Source: Pagrus major
Taxonomy: Eukaryota; Chordata; Actinopteri; Spariformes; Sparidae
Assembly: GCF_040436345.1 (NCBI RefSeq)
Contig: NC_133235.1
Coordinates: 17,756,660 to 17,820,659, forward strand
DNA length: 64,000 nucleotides
Direction: 5' to 3'
Positions within the stretch are counted from its first letter, which is position 1. The number at the start of each line of letters is the position of its first letter. The notes beneath the pieces are model-generated. The model ran no database searches and was not told where the DNA came from. It saw only the letters and a list, made by a program, of their open reading frames with translations. This document shows positions 1 to 40,755 of the stretch, piece by piece. Both the position numbers and the translations under genes were made by a program.

Positions 1-262
1 ACTAAAAAAAGACTACCGATAAAATACATTTAAAAATGTGCTACTTTGGCTCTGATGCAGCATGTAATCTGTAAAGTAACTAGTAACTAAAGTTGTTAAA
101 TAAATGTAGTGGAGTTAAAAGTACAATATTTGCCCACAAAACGTGGTGGAGTGGAAGTATAAAGTAACAGAAAATGGAAATACTCCATTAAAGTACAAAT
201 ACGTCATTGTAGGCCTTATTAAGTACAGTACTTGAGTAGATGTACTTAGTTACATTCCATGA
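1..262 (+). repeat. Dispersed repeat rich in AGTAC/ACTTGAGTA, copy 1
   Basis: Ends in TACTTGAGTAGATGTACTTAGTTACATTCC-type wording (about 229-259). Related stretches lie at 41885-42050 (inverted), 43670-43830 and 53735-53835. It is cut by the left window edge. No gene is seen in 1-350. Confidence 0.55.
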
Positions 263-524
263 CTGAAAATCAAATAAACATATAGTAAAAAATAATACTG
301 AAAATCAAATATCGTCATTAAAATAAGTTTTTGCATTGAAATACGAACAAATGTGCAGAAAAGAGCTGCTGCTGCTGCAGTGCTGGTTCTTTTTAGGGAC
401 CTCTTAAAGTCCCCGGGCCCCGGTTTTGGCATCCATTGCCCGCCTGCTGTTGACATCCATCTCCCCTTCTCTGCTCACAGCTTTAACTACTGCTGGAGGA
501 GACAAATCTCTCCCCGGCCGTGTG

Positions 525-526
525 CG

Positions 527-558
<32 letters not shown>

Positions 559-585
559 CCGCAGACAGGCAGACAGACACACGAG
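525..585 (+). repeat. (GACA)n-like microsatellite
   Basis: Runs of agacagacagac broken by single changes, inside the skil CpG-rich region. Confidence 0.85.
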
Positions 586-1670
586 AGACACCCCCGCATA
601 GTTTCCGTCAGCCGGGTGACGTCTCCGCCTCTCAGCCCGTGTGCAGTGTGACGTTGCGGGGCTGTAGTGGAACCTCTAGCTGCATCTTGTTGACGGTCCG
701 CCAGGCTTTTCCAGTACTGAGAAGACCACGGGCGAGTGAGGACGGCCGACACACAGCGACCAGGCAAGTGTTTACGCTATTAAACCAAAAAAAGATGGAG
801 CTTTTTATTTTTTAAATGAGGTGTTGCGGGTTTAATTCGCTGTTTTGTTAACGGAGTCTGGCATGTGACGATTAACGGTTGAGTTCGAATTCCTGTGATC
901 AGCCGACGGGGAAGGGGGAGGCGAAGCTAACCTGGTTTAGCCTGCTTTATCGCTCTCTATCTGGGATTAGCCTGCCGTGATGTTAGCGCTGTCGGTGCTC
1001 TCTGTTTTAGCCAGCCTTATCGGTTACTGTGTCGGGCTAGCCTGCCTTGGTTTTGGCGGTGTTTCACTCGTATTTGTCGCAGCGGACACTGCTGTTTATC
1101 ACTCACGATGTATCATGGCTCTCATTAGCCCGCCTGTGCTCTTGAGAGCGGGGTTAGCCTGCTTCATAAACCCTGTGTGCTGGCTGAGCTGCGCCGGGGT
1201 ACGCTCGGGTGTAGCTTGTGAAGCTAACGTTAGCTAGCGCAATTAGTATTGAACGTTACCCGACCAAAGACATGAAAGCTTGTCTCAAATGTGGATGAAT
1301 GCGCATTTTTTTGGGTACGTGTTCGCTTCATGTACGTGTTTGTTGTGAAGACGTCCTCATATTTATGGATTAAAAAATAATGTCACGCCAAAATGCGTGA
1401 TATTTAATGTCTTGTTTCACGCGATTTGACCGTTATATCGGACATTAGCGTTACCTGTGCGTGTGTGACACAGCGGGGGCGAGCCGCGGTTGTAAGCCCC
1501 GCCGTGCCCTCTCGAAGTCGGTGTGTGCGTAAAGCTGGACCGCGGTGCCTTCCCAGACCAGACTGTAGTGTAGACAGTGAATGTCATTATCAGCACTGTC
1601 TGCATACCAGTGCCGTCGTGGCGAGCCAGCGGAGGAGGCGAGGTACAGTTTGCAGACTGGAGAGGAGGAG

Positions 1671-1700
1671 GTTGTGGTGGTGGTGGTGGTGGAGGAGGGG
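1671..1700 (+). repeat. (GGT)n short tract
   Basis: gttgtggtggtggtggtggt then ggaggagg, at the edge of the skil CpG region. Confidence 0.8.
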
Positions 1701-1720
1701 GATAGCTGGGGATGGAGCGG

Positions 1721-2971
1721 TGTTATGCGCGGTGTCCTTGCAGCAGCGAAAGGATATACCCTGTGTGGGGGTGACATTAAGAAACATTTCCGAGGTTGTT
1801 GGAGAAAGACCACTGCGGGTGATTTTCTGACAGAAATGAACCGATCATGTTGGAGGTTTTTTTTGCAGCCAAACCGGGGTCCCGTGTAGGCTTGGGAAAG
1901 GAAGCAGCCTCCCCTCATGTATTATTGGTCGCTGATTAGATTTTGCAGTGTTTTTTTCTCCATTCAGCCCACGGTGATATTTGCCATTTAAACGCCCACA
2001 AACATCAACCCGCTTCGGAATCGAGCTCGAGGTTTGCACCGCCGCAGCATTTCACTCGGTGGAAAGGAAAAAAAAAAAAACGATGGGATGCTGAAATTTT
2101 GCAAAAGCATGCAAATCCATCCACCGTGATCACTTTAACCCTAATGTGCGTTTTTGTGTAGATCTATGAATCAAGTGTAATTTTCAAGCTGAAGTGCACC
2201 CTAGTTGTCATATTGCAGCAGTAGCCATTATCATCTTCCGTGCGTTTTAAATTGGGGAAACCAGCTACGTGTTGTTTTCTCATTACAGTCGGTTTAAGCA
2301 GTAAAGCCTGCGAGTAAAAAGGGGGAAACACCGCTTTCCACACTGCTGCATGTCAAGCTGTGAAAGGACCGAGAGAAGGAGGCGACTGCTGTTAACGCTT
2401 TTATCAATTGTTTTTCATGGAGTTGATGGGGTCAGCGTGGGGTAAGCAGACCTAGGGGAAGGCACAGTATGGTTGGGTAGGAGACTTTCATTTGCTAAGT
2501 GAAATGTTTTTGACCATTGTAACAGCCTCACATTAACAATGTAATGAGAGAGGGGCAGGGTGGTGGGGGGATTTGGCCTGGCTTGTCATGTCTGGTCAAC
2601 TGGTTTGGCTTGTTAAAATTCTCACTCTGTGCTGGAAAGTTTGTTTCAAAAGCTTTGGTGAAAACCTTGATGCAAATCTCCCGTGGGGTTCAATTACAAG
2701 GGCTGAGAAAGCCTCGTGTTTGTGTGAAGTATGGTAATGGCCATTTGGTTTAGTGGTCCATGCAAACAGCCATTGACCTCTTCAGCCCCCAGCCGGGACA
2801 GCAGCCATAAAACATTTAAACTCCTTATGGATATTTCATGCCCCACAACATTATTTTATGAGATAATTTTCAGTTTGTTTATTCCTCTACTGGAGAGAAA
2901 TTGATTTGCTATAGTTTAGATAGTGACTGAATGATTTTTTACACCTCTTCTGTGTGTTTTTTCATTTGCAG
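1721..2971. other. Skil 5' spacer or 5' UTR intron, no gene seen
   Basis: Open reading frames are short and without family resemblance. A donor-like GGG|GTAAGC occurs at about 2442. Otherwise only the T-rich acceptor region at the end is notable. Confidence 0.5.
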
Positions 2972-3129
2972 GAAGCGGCTCTGAACATAGAAAACTTCAC
3001 TGACCATCATGCATGTGTCTAACAACCAGAAGATTTGTGTCATTTGAAAAGACTTGAGGAGAAAAGAGACTCAGAGGACAAAAAGAACTCAGTCAGCAGA
3101 CAGAAACGACAGTAACTCAGTGCTTAGAC
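2972..3129 (+). other. skil: skil 5' UTR part of the first coding exon
   Basis: Acceptor tttgcag at 2965-2971 after a T-rich tract, then 158 nt of leader before the ATG at 3130. The leader holds one upstream ATG (3009) whose frame closes within four codons (taa at 3021). Confidence 0.7.
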
Positions 3130-31760
<28,631 letters not shown>

Positions 31761-34700
31761 CTGCCACCCCTCCGGGCGCCTCCCCTCCCTCATTCCTCCC
31801 CCAATCACCCGCCAACTCAACAGACACAAACAAATCAGCCTGAAGCGGAAAGGAGCTTCAGGTCTCCTTCGGCTGTTTTTTAAGTTGTGCATCTCCCCCT
31901 TCCCCTTTTATTTCAGTGTAGGACTGACTTTTGTTTTTATAATTTAACATCACTTAAAAGAAATATTTTATGTTGTGTTTTTTTTTTATTTTTTATGATT
32001 CTGTCTTTCGCTCCCCTCTCCTCTCTTTAAACAGTATTTAAAGATTTTTTTTGGGCATGTACGTTTTGATTTAATTTATGATTTTTACTGAACAAGCAGC
32101 TGCTTCACAGACAGGAGTTTGGTCCCGTAGCGACCGGCTCAACCCATCCCTGTTTTGTTTTCTCCCCCATGACTGTCACCCTCCTCTCCCATCCCTCCTC
32201 GCTCTCTCTGGAATCAGGAGCAAATGACTCTGAGATTTCAGACACACAGACTCAGCTCCTCGAGGACATCACTTCATGCTATCTGGCACAGCAACTGGTG
32301 CCCATGGACACAAAATGGCGCCTGGTTGCGAGGCCCTTCTCCGTCTCTCTGTACGTACAGCCCGAAAGCTCAAGTACCAGCGACTGCAGGAAACTGCATG
32401 GACATTTCAACACAGTTTTTCTTTTTCTTTTTTTTTTGCTCCTTTAGAAAACAGAAAGAAAAGTTTATCATCATATAAAAAACATCAAATCTATATGGAG
32501 GAGAAAAGATCTTTACTATATAAAAAAAAAGACAGATGTTGTAAAACCTCATGAAAATATGCCAATAGTGACGCTGAACTTGAAAAGAGTGTTTTGAGTG
32601 TGACCCCCACAAGGTAGCTAGCTAGAAAATCGTCTAGCCTGGACCCCCAGCTGCTCCTAACACAGACTAGTTTTCCTCTTCCCTCTGCTGGGCAGCACCT
32701 GGACTCTCCTGTCGTAGACCAAACAGTCTGTCGGTTGATCCACCAGCTGCCCAGTGTCTCCTCTAAAGCTCCTCCGCCCCCCTCCTCCTCCTCTCACGAG
32801 GCCTCACACCTTCCACCACTGTACGCTAGCGCCATTGCCCTCTGCTGGGAAACTCCTCAACACTGTTGTTTTGCATCAACTTTGGAAACACTGTGCTGTT
32901 TTCAAGCTCGGCATGAAGAAGCTCAGGAGCACTGTTATGCACTTAACGCGCTCTCCTCCCCCAGAATCCCCTGGGAAAGGAATGTGTCTGGACACGGGGG
33001 CTGGTTGAGCCGGTGTAGCTTTTCTAAGAAAGAAGAAAGGCAGAGCGTCACATGTGCGCTGGCTGTGCCGTGTTACCATAATACATACAACAGCCCTGCA
33101 TGCCCGCACACACTCGAGTGTGTCAGTGCAGTCCAGGCATTCAGGCAGAACAATGGCCCCAGCGTTCCCAGCAGATGATCAAAGCTCCAGTCTGTCGCTG
33201 TTTTCTGGGCTTCTTTTTTTGTATCGTTTGACTTCATTGTTAGCAGACGGTTTTATCACCACCCTGTTTGTCAGAGCGTCATCTAAGAATGTGGGTCGCA
33301 GGTGAAAGCGGTTAGTCCAGGGTGGTTTGGGCCTCGGGTCCGGCCCCTGCCTCACGTTATTCTGCATGGCTGAACAAACAGCAGCGGGCAGGAAGAGGAA
33401 GAGAGGGGAGGCGAGGATTGAGGGGAGCGCTCAGGGGACTGGTGCCCTCTTCCCTGCAGCAGGCTGGGTGGCCCAGACGCCGGAGGTACAGAGGGAGACC
33501 TTTTTGTTTAGCGCCGTCAGAATGGGGGCAGCTGTTGTTGTCTGGGGGGCCTCTGCCCACCCTCGGGTGGGACTGTACAGGATCCCCCATCTCTCAACTC
33601 CCTCGCTCCTCTCCCACAAAACGACCGTCACTCACTCACACATGCCCGTCCATCCATCTCCAGTGCCAGATCAGCTGGGGGTGCGCTGTGTTTTGTAGGT
33701 GCCCAGGAGAGCGAGCAGACGTCCAGCCAGAGGAAGAGAGGACTCTTATTGTGTCAGTTGCCAGGCAAAAGCGCTTTTTATTGCCACTATAGAGATCCCT
33801 GTAAGCGAGCGTGCGTGTGTGTAAATAATTGTTTAAAAAGAGAAGGGGATCGGCCTCAGCTAAACTCTGAGCTTTTTTTATGCATCTGCTATAAATGCAA
33901 ATTGATAGACATTCCACTGTGCTCCATCCTGTTCGATGCAGATTTTCTTACCCAGCTTCCCTTTACAATAACAGACCTTAAAGACCGGGCAGAGTACAGT
34001 TGTGGTTTGTTGAGAGTCATAAAAGCAGGTGCAGATGCAAGCCAGTAAAATCAAACCCATGCCGCAAATGTACACTCTACTGTTGTTCCATTTAAACCTT
34101 TATTGAAATTATGAAAGAAAATATTTAACGTATTAACTAAAGATTTATATTCACTTTGTAAATACAGTAGTCATTAATATATTAACTGTTCTTATATGAA
34201 AAATCTTCAAAAGGTTATATAAATTGGACCAGAACTATGGCTTCAGATGTTTTTTGCTTTCTTTTTAAAAAAAGTGATCTTTGCAGATATCAGAACTCGA
34301 CTTCTGTCGAGTGGATGTGGGGGTGTGAAACGCATGGTTTACTGAGACATGATGCAGGACAACGGCAAAATAGGAAAATACTTTGTTACACACTTTCCCC
34401 CTTTCTGAACTGATGCATTTGTTTTTTTTATGGATTTCATCTTGACGGACTGTTTAACGTGTAATGAGCTTCTTCCCTCTTTATTAAACCTCCCCTCCCC
34501 TGAGCTAAATTGAAAACAAAACATTTGTTGAAGAAAATGCATTTTGGAAAAAAAGAAAACAAACAAAAAATAATCATTTTGCATGTTTTGCTGCCCCTCA
34601 TGTTTTGTGTCACCGGGCCACTCTATCAATCTTTTCATTGTTAAAAAAAAGAAGAAGAAGAAGAAGAAAGTTTCCCCTCACGTAACACACAAACTATTGA

Positions 34701-35950
34701 GATGGCTCATATGCATGAACATTGAACATGTGCAAGTTTTATATCATTATTGGTTTAGAGGTTGGCTAAATATAAAGAAGTCAGATTATGAAGAAGATAA
34801 CATGTAGCCTAATTTGATTTGGAAATGATGTGAGAGTGTGTGAAAGAGAGAGAGTGTGTGTGTGTTTGTTGGCCTCCCACGTCTGACTGAAGCACAGCAG
34901 CTTTGAAAAGGGAAAGAGAAAAACTTGCTCATGTAGCTCTGGATGTGTAGTTATGTTTTCTGATTCTGGATGTGTTAACATCACTCTAAAGATAATCAGT
35001 ATTAGTTTTTATTGACTTAATTACCTCTTAAGCAGAACAAAAATAAAAAAAAATCCTTTCCATTCATCACATTAGCAGATAATCAGTTATCTCTGTGATT
35101 CTACTTTCTGTGTAATTTGAATATTATACACAAGGGGGCGTTGTTTTGCTTCTTTAATTGTACACAATAATGAAAAAAATGTAAATGAAAGGGGAGAAAA
35201 ATCCCCAGTAACACGGTGTGCTGGGCCTTTTTGCATTTTGCAGTGTTATGAGAACTTGGATATGCTTTGTACAGAATTTTTACAGGTGTGAAGTTTGCCC
35301 AACTGAAGGTGAAAGAGGCATGTGAACACATTTGAATACAGGATTTATATACCCGTTGCCTCCTGGCTATGTGAAGAAAACTAGTAAACAACTCCAAGGT
35401 GACCTTTGAACTGCTGCAGGTGGATTGCTTTGTGGTTGGGTGTTTAACTTTAGGCCAGTAATTATTCTAAGCCCGTGTGGGAGACGTAGGAAGTAGAGCT
35501 GCGTTGGCGATTGATGACACAGATCACTGGTTACTAAGAAGAGGTACACCATGTTTTTAATTTATACACATCCTGTGAAAAAATATTCATGGCTTGGCTA
35601 AAAGAACCCTTTTCCCCCTCAATGCTGTTCTGAAACATGAAACACAGTGTCTGTGTATGACCATTGCATACTACGTTGCCAATACTACAGTGTGATGAGA
35701 CTTTTGTTCTTGCATGAATCGAGACACTGTTCTCCTACCTCATGTTGTGATATAAAAAGATGTTTTTTAAGCAGAAGACACTGCATCTCTAACTGTTTAT
35801 CATTGATATTTACTAGTAAATTACATACCTGTAAATGCTTTTAGCTAATACCTCAGTTGTATCTAGTGTTTGTTTTTTTTCTGTTTCTGCCCTTCCCTGA
35901 TTTCAGATCTTGTAAATAAACCCTGTATAGACAATGAACTTGGATCAAAT
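31761..35950 (+). other. skil: skil 3' UTR (about 4.2 kb)
   Basis: There is no other gene between the skil stop and an AATAAA at 35915-35920 followed by a GT-rich downstream element (about 35975-35990). This makes the likely distal poly(A) site near 35.94 kb. Earlier AATAAA-like motifs, for example near 35042, could give shorter forms. Pumilio-type TGTAAATA occurs at 33820-33827, 34157-34164 and 35911-35918. The exact end is inferred. Confidence 0.6.
35915..35920 (+). terminator. skil: Probable skil poly(A) signal
   Basis: AATAAA within TGTAAATAAA, followed about 60 nt later by a GTGTTGTGTGTTG-like GU-rich stretch. This is the last good signal before the convergent gpr160 gene. Confidence 0.55.
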
Positions 35951-36249
35951 TCAAGTAAAGTTCTGTAGTGTCAAACCTGTGTTGTGTGTTGCCTTTCTTA
36001 CCTGCTTGTGATGCTGATTTCGTCCTCACAACTTCCTGATCGGTTCAAGATTCACACATTTTCACAAGATTCTCTTCGACGGTCACTGGAGCTGCTGATG
36101 TGGTTTTAACTTCAGAAGAGAAAGAAGCAGCTAAATACTGTTGTACAGCTGATTTTAAGGAGATTTAAAGGTCACCCACAGTATGAATGGAAAATTTTAG
36201 TTTAAAACAATAAAATAAAATTCCTGTAAAATAACAGCTTTGACGTAAA

Positions 36250-37400
36250 TTTATGGAGATACTCCCTGCCAGCTCCCAGTCTAGACTGCTAGCAGCTACA
36301 GCAGTCTTTTTTACTTTTAACATTCAACTAGCAGCAGCTAACTGTGCAGCTTGTCAGCACAAACACAAACTTCTCCTGCTGAACCTAAAAAGCAAGTTTA
36401 CCTTTTTACCTTCAAAAGAGGAGGACAGTTCTTTTCTCTCCATTGAGTTTCCTGTCTCACCTACAATGATGTGAGGTATTCGTCATAAGAGTCTACCACC
36501 AGTTGGCATCTCTGTGAGGTTGTATTCTAACGTTACTTTATGCTAAGAACAACATTAGCATGCTAACAAGCTAAACATTAATGTTTAATGTTTTCTAAAC
36601 TACCTTCTGTTAATTATCTTTAAGATGGATGACATTTACCTTTGTGAATGTATGCTACTACATCAGAGACAAACTGAGGCTAAATTTAACCGTGTTCTCC
36701 ATTTTAGGTTGTCGTGTTAGCATGCTAACATTTGCTAATTGGCAAACAACTACTGAGACTGATGGGAATGACATTAGTTTTGCAAGTATTTGCTCATTAT
36801 TGGACAAATAAAAACAAATGAATTTAATGAATTATAATATAAAGCATGCGGAAATAAGGATTAAGGTATTTAAAGAGTCAAGTTTGTACTTTTTTAATTA
36901 ATTGTGTTATTAGAGACATAAATAATATGCCTTTTAAAGAATGTTCTATCTTTGTCGAAGTCATTTATGTTAAACTTCACTGTGATGATTTAATTGTATA
37001 TTTTGTTCTTACTCAACACCATGCAACGTCAATAATAAATCTGAGACAGAAACATTTTAACACAATCATTAATTACAATCCATCCATTTTAATATTTGTT
37101 GACACATTTCACTTACAACCACAAACGGCAGCTTAAATGCGGCAGCAAATAAAAAGACAGGGACAAGCAAAGTCAGTTAGCTTCACCATCAGGATACCAT
37201 GAATTTCTCTACCCAAATTTGTGCCAATTTCTCTGTTATCTTTTAACTGTTGAGATATGTTTACACTTGGTGGAGTAAGATTCACTCTCCTCAAACCCTC
37301 CTCGAAATTTCATGCCAATCCATCTAAACGTTGCTGATTTCAAATTAGCTGGACTGCCATTCATAAAGCTAACTTGGCTAACTCTTCCCTTCGTATGCGA
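36250..37400 (+). repeat. Old composite repeat in the skil-gpr160 spacer
   Basis: Repeated gttagcatgctaaca words (36550-36730) and a stretch with ccaaatttgtgccaatttct and aaatttcatgccaatccatc (37215-37330), phrases found in common fish retroelement tails. No gene is seen in 35950-37467. Confidence 0.4.
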
Positions 37401-37467
37401 CATTCATGTCTCAGCAACTGATTCCACTTCTTCTAACATGCGTCCTCTGTGTATTTGCTCGGTGCAG

Positions 37468-38370
37468 TCATGTTTTGTCCTCTGCAGCCAAGCTAAATTT
37501 AAATCTCCACTCACAGAAGCTGTCGGGAGGAACTGCTGCCAGGCCCTGTGCTAGCTGCGAGGCTGGACAGACTACACATAATACGACTGCTATCAGAAGA
37601 CTGTTGAGGAAGCAGAGCCAGGCAGCGTTCAGACCCAGGTACGCAGGTACTCCCATAGGTGGGAGAAAGAGCACGGCCAGGAAAACCAGGAACGTGGCCC
37701 ATGTGTTAAGAAATACATGCACGGCTTGGTGGACAACACTTCTTCTTGTGTGAGCTCTACTCCGGTCTGTAATTTGGTCGTTCATAGGAGAGTTTTTAAA
37801 TAATCGTGCGCTGCATCCAGCATGCAGTGCCACACAGCCCAGAGTCAGGAGGAGCAACATGGCAACCTGCAGGATCTGAGAGGTGTGGAAGACAAGGCAC
37901 TGCTGAATCTGGTGGTGAGGAACATCCTCCATGACAGGAGTGAAGTCAGACAGCAGGAAGACGTAGAGAGCAGTGAGGTGCCACAAGAAGGCGGTCACAA
38001 GTACCCACACAAACCATCTGGCCATGGCAGTTGTGGGCTGCAACCTCAGAGTGACAGTGCAGAAATGGTCCAAACCAGCTAAGACTACAACAGGCCACTG
38101 CAGAGCGCTGTAGACCTGTCCGACGATTTGAACCAGCAAACATACATGATATCTGGTCAGCTTCGAGCCCAGCAGGAGAACATATCCATCAGTGTGGGTG
38201 TGAACGGTGGTGACACAGACGGTCAGAGTTGTGTCAACAATGGCGAGGGAAACGCCGAAGACTCCCAGGAAGGTTTTGCAGATGTGTTTTCTCTGGAGAA
38301 ACACGAGTGTCCAGTTAAGCAGACATTTTCCTCCCAGACCGAGCAGGATGGAGGGGATGGAGACATTCAT
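37468..38370 (-). CDS. gpr160: Probable G-protein coupled receptor 160
   Basis: Orphan seven-transmembrane receptor; in mammals it has been proposed, not settled, as a CART-peptide receptor. The ATG at 38370 gives 300 aa ending at tga 37468-37470. Seven hydrophobic segments lie near 5-25, 34-56, 73-97, 118-140, 163-185, 215-237 and 248-268. C77 (TM3) and C158 (loop 2) can form the usual disulfide. Family marks: RYHVCL before TM3, DHF at 101-103 where class A has DRY, VPAYLGLN and WLCFLNSLLIA in TM7 without NPxxY, and a C-terminal PPDSFCEWRF, all paralleling human GPR160. The frame is open 24 codons further up to an acceptor (ctgcag at 38447-38442), so an upstream exon may add N-terminal residues; human GPR160 has about 25 before TM1. 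Confidence 0.9.
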   Translation of the reverse strand: MNVSIPSILLGLGGKCLLNWTLVFLQRKHICKTFLGVFGVSLAIVDTTLTVCVTTVHTHTDGYVLLLGSKLTRYHVCLLVQIVGQVYSALQWPVVVLAGLDHFCTVTLRLQPTTAMARWFVWVLVTAFLWHLTALYVFLLSDFTPVMEDVPHHQIQQCLVFHTSQILQVAMLLLLTLGCVALHAGCSARLFKNSPMNDQITDRSRAHTRRSVVHQAVHVFLNTWATFLVFLAVLFLPPMGVPAYLGLNAAWLCFLNSLLIAVVLCVVCPASQLAQGLAAVPPDSFCEWRFKFSLAAEDKT

Positions 38371-38548
38371 GGTGTGCAGTCTGCGGGAGGTTTTAATCAG
38401 AAGTCCACCAGGAGAGGTGGGCAACGTGGGAGGCTCTGCCACTGCAGGGGGAAAACAGCATTTTTAAATAAAGGTTTTAAACCACTAGAAAAGGTGTGAT
38501 ATGTAACATTTGCACCTTAAAATGTGTAAAAACGTGTATTTGTGTGTA

Positions 38549-38758
38549 AAGGACAACACAGTTTCATACTGTTTTACTTTGTTTATATGTGGCGGACCCT
38601 GCCACCTTTCCAGCTTCAAACAGTATTCTCGGGACCTTATTTTCCTCTGAGAACAGCTTGTTTATTCAGTTATGTTTGTATTATTAACTCATTAATAATG
38701 TAAATATTAAATATTAGTTTTAACTTCTTCTCTACTCAACTACAACGTGCCCCTTTAA
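38549..38758 (+). repeat. Dispersed repeat family A, copy
   Basis: Shares the GTGGCGGACCCTGCCACC core (38588-38605) and flanks with the 56.5-kb copy. It ends near acgtgccccttt, which resembles the inverted left end of that copy. Confidence 0.7.
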
Positions 38759-40253
38759 AACATGAGCTCTTCCCTGAAGATTTCTCCCTGAGTCATATCA
38801 GATAGATTTTTATTGGCAATGGTGATTGTTTAACATGAATAAAACAACTCTCATCATAAAATTAGGTCTTTTGTTAGTTGTCCCGTCACAACACACAGAA
38901 CAGCCGACCTGTGAACAGACTATTTGGTGATTACTTTGAGGGTGTTGGCTGTTGGTGAGATAACAAACTGTATATACACCTACTTCCTTTTCACACGCTA
39001 TTGTACAGTGCAGCCCTGACCAGCGACCACTCTTTTTGGTTCAGTTCTCGTTGTCCTCATCCTTGTAGCTGTCAAGTCAAGTCAAGTTCCTCTCATGTGC
39101 TCACATACGTGACCAAAAAGCAGATTCTGATTCTAATCACCTTTTTCCAAACGAGCCTTACTCACTTCAAACCAATGAAACGAGCTCAGACAGACACACA
39201 ACACCTTTCTTTCCTGTGAAATAATCAAAACCGTTGTAACTTTGGCAGAAAATATGTGTCTCATCATTGAGAAAATGTGTTTTCAGCATATTTAGAGTAA
39301 AAAAAAACAACCTCTATGAAGAAACCTTCCTCCAGTTAATGCTTGCAGCAGAAAAGTGTCTCATCACGGGATGACACCAAATAAACTTGAACTTCTGCTT
39401 TTTCAAACTGTCATTCAGCCTGCAACCGATTTGACTTTGTCCTCTAACCCAATAAAACAGGCTGATTCTCAGCCAGGAAGCGGAGCACAGGTACACTGTC
39501 TACACTGTAACTTACTACACCTTTTCTCCACTTTTGTTCGTTCACACTGAACCAAGCAGTGCCGACGTAAAGCCACACCACTGTGTCAACTCATACAGCA
39601 TGCCGGGCGCTGCGAAACCAAAAGAGACGTTTAGATCTGTGTGTTTTTTTCAATGTGTTTCCCCCTGGTGTCCACCTGTTAATCTAAACACGTATCTGCT
39701 GACTGTTTATAATCATATGGATGCAGTTATAATGTGTTGTGAATGAGATCCTGACCCACCAAACATCCTGGAAAGTGACAAAGTTACGTTTTCTGGGGGA
39801 AACTTCACTGAAGTCTCGGTCAGGAGGGCTCACAGTCAATTTTTTTCAATACAAGTTGCCAGAGACAGTTACTACAACAACACAATAGTGGAAGGCAACA
39901 AAGACATGGTGAGTTAAAGTTTTTTGCTCTGAATCACGTCACGTAATCACCGCCATTCAACTGCAGGAGCCGCCTGGCAGAAATGTGACGAAGAGTCAGT
40001 AGGACAGACAGGATGACACTTCTCCACGTATAACTGCGGTATTTTTTTCCTCATATAAGTTGCCAAAGACACAACCAGTTACCACGTTACTGTTGTTTGG
40101 TCCTGCAACGTTGCTTTGTGGGCTGAAGTGTGGGACATTTCTCTTTTATTTGATGAGTAAAGGATCTGTTTAGCTGTCAGAACACATTTACACCGACACA
40201 CCCCTGATCCGTGCCTCCGGCTTTTCCATTCAAACAGTCACCGGCTCGCCTCT

Positions 40254-40298
40254 GCTGCGGCTCTGATGCTACCTCCAGAGGTGGATCAGAGCCGCAGC
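40254..40298. repeat. Perfect inverted repeat (14-bp arms, nested second stem)
   Basis: Arms gctgcggctctgat (40254-40267) and its exact complement (40285-40298). The 17-nt loop itself contains acctc/gaggt. Confidence 0.9.
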
Positions 40299-40755
40299 GA
40301 AACTGTCCTGCCTGTCCGCATCTGTAACTCTCTGCTCTCACTCTGTGGTACAGACACACTCTTTGTCCCTCAGAGAATATTACAGTTTATGACTGTTACA
40401 GATGTGTTTGGAAATCACCTCGATGATTGCTTTCTGGGAATACGGAGATTTCAAGTGGTGAAATTTAAATTTATACAGTTAAAAGTTACACATTTTGGAT
40501 TTTAAAAGAGGAACAGCTATATTTTTTATACACAGTGCCTGATGGTTGACAAAGAGATAAATAATATACATACATATTCTTGTAACTACATCATTTCCTT
40601 TTTACAAATCAGTCTCACCTTAAGGTCCATTTAGTAGCCTTTCTGAGTCAAAACACATGATCTCCCTCTATAGATGGAGTTTGCCAAGATGTTTCACTTG
40701 TCATCTCTTCTGAGGACTTTTTGTTTTTTTTTGGCTTCAAAGCTGAGAAAAGTTC

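Larger units (their letters stand above)
450..1720 (+). promoter_or_regulatory. skil: CpG-rich 5' region of skil (promoter and untranslated first exon)
   Basis: The sequence turns GC- and CpG-rich here compared with the AT-rich DNA on both sides. It lies upstream of the untranslated start of the skil exon at 2972. No TATA box stands out. A candidate first-exon donor is CAG|GCAAGT at 761-769, a classic GC-AG type donor. GTGAGG at 736 and GTACAG at 1643 are GT alternatives. The transcription start cannot be fixed from sequence alone. Confidence 0.45.

Noticed and set aside
840..900. tRNA-like box B (gttcgaattcc)
   Set aside because: No A box at the right distance and no cloverleaf pairing.
40266..40505. 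79-codon frame in the gpr160-nadk spacer
   Set aside because: It begins inside the 40254-40298 palindrome, has no family resemblance, and looks like repeat DNA.
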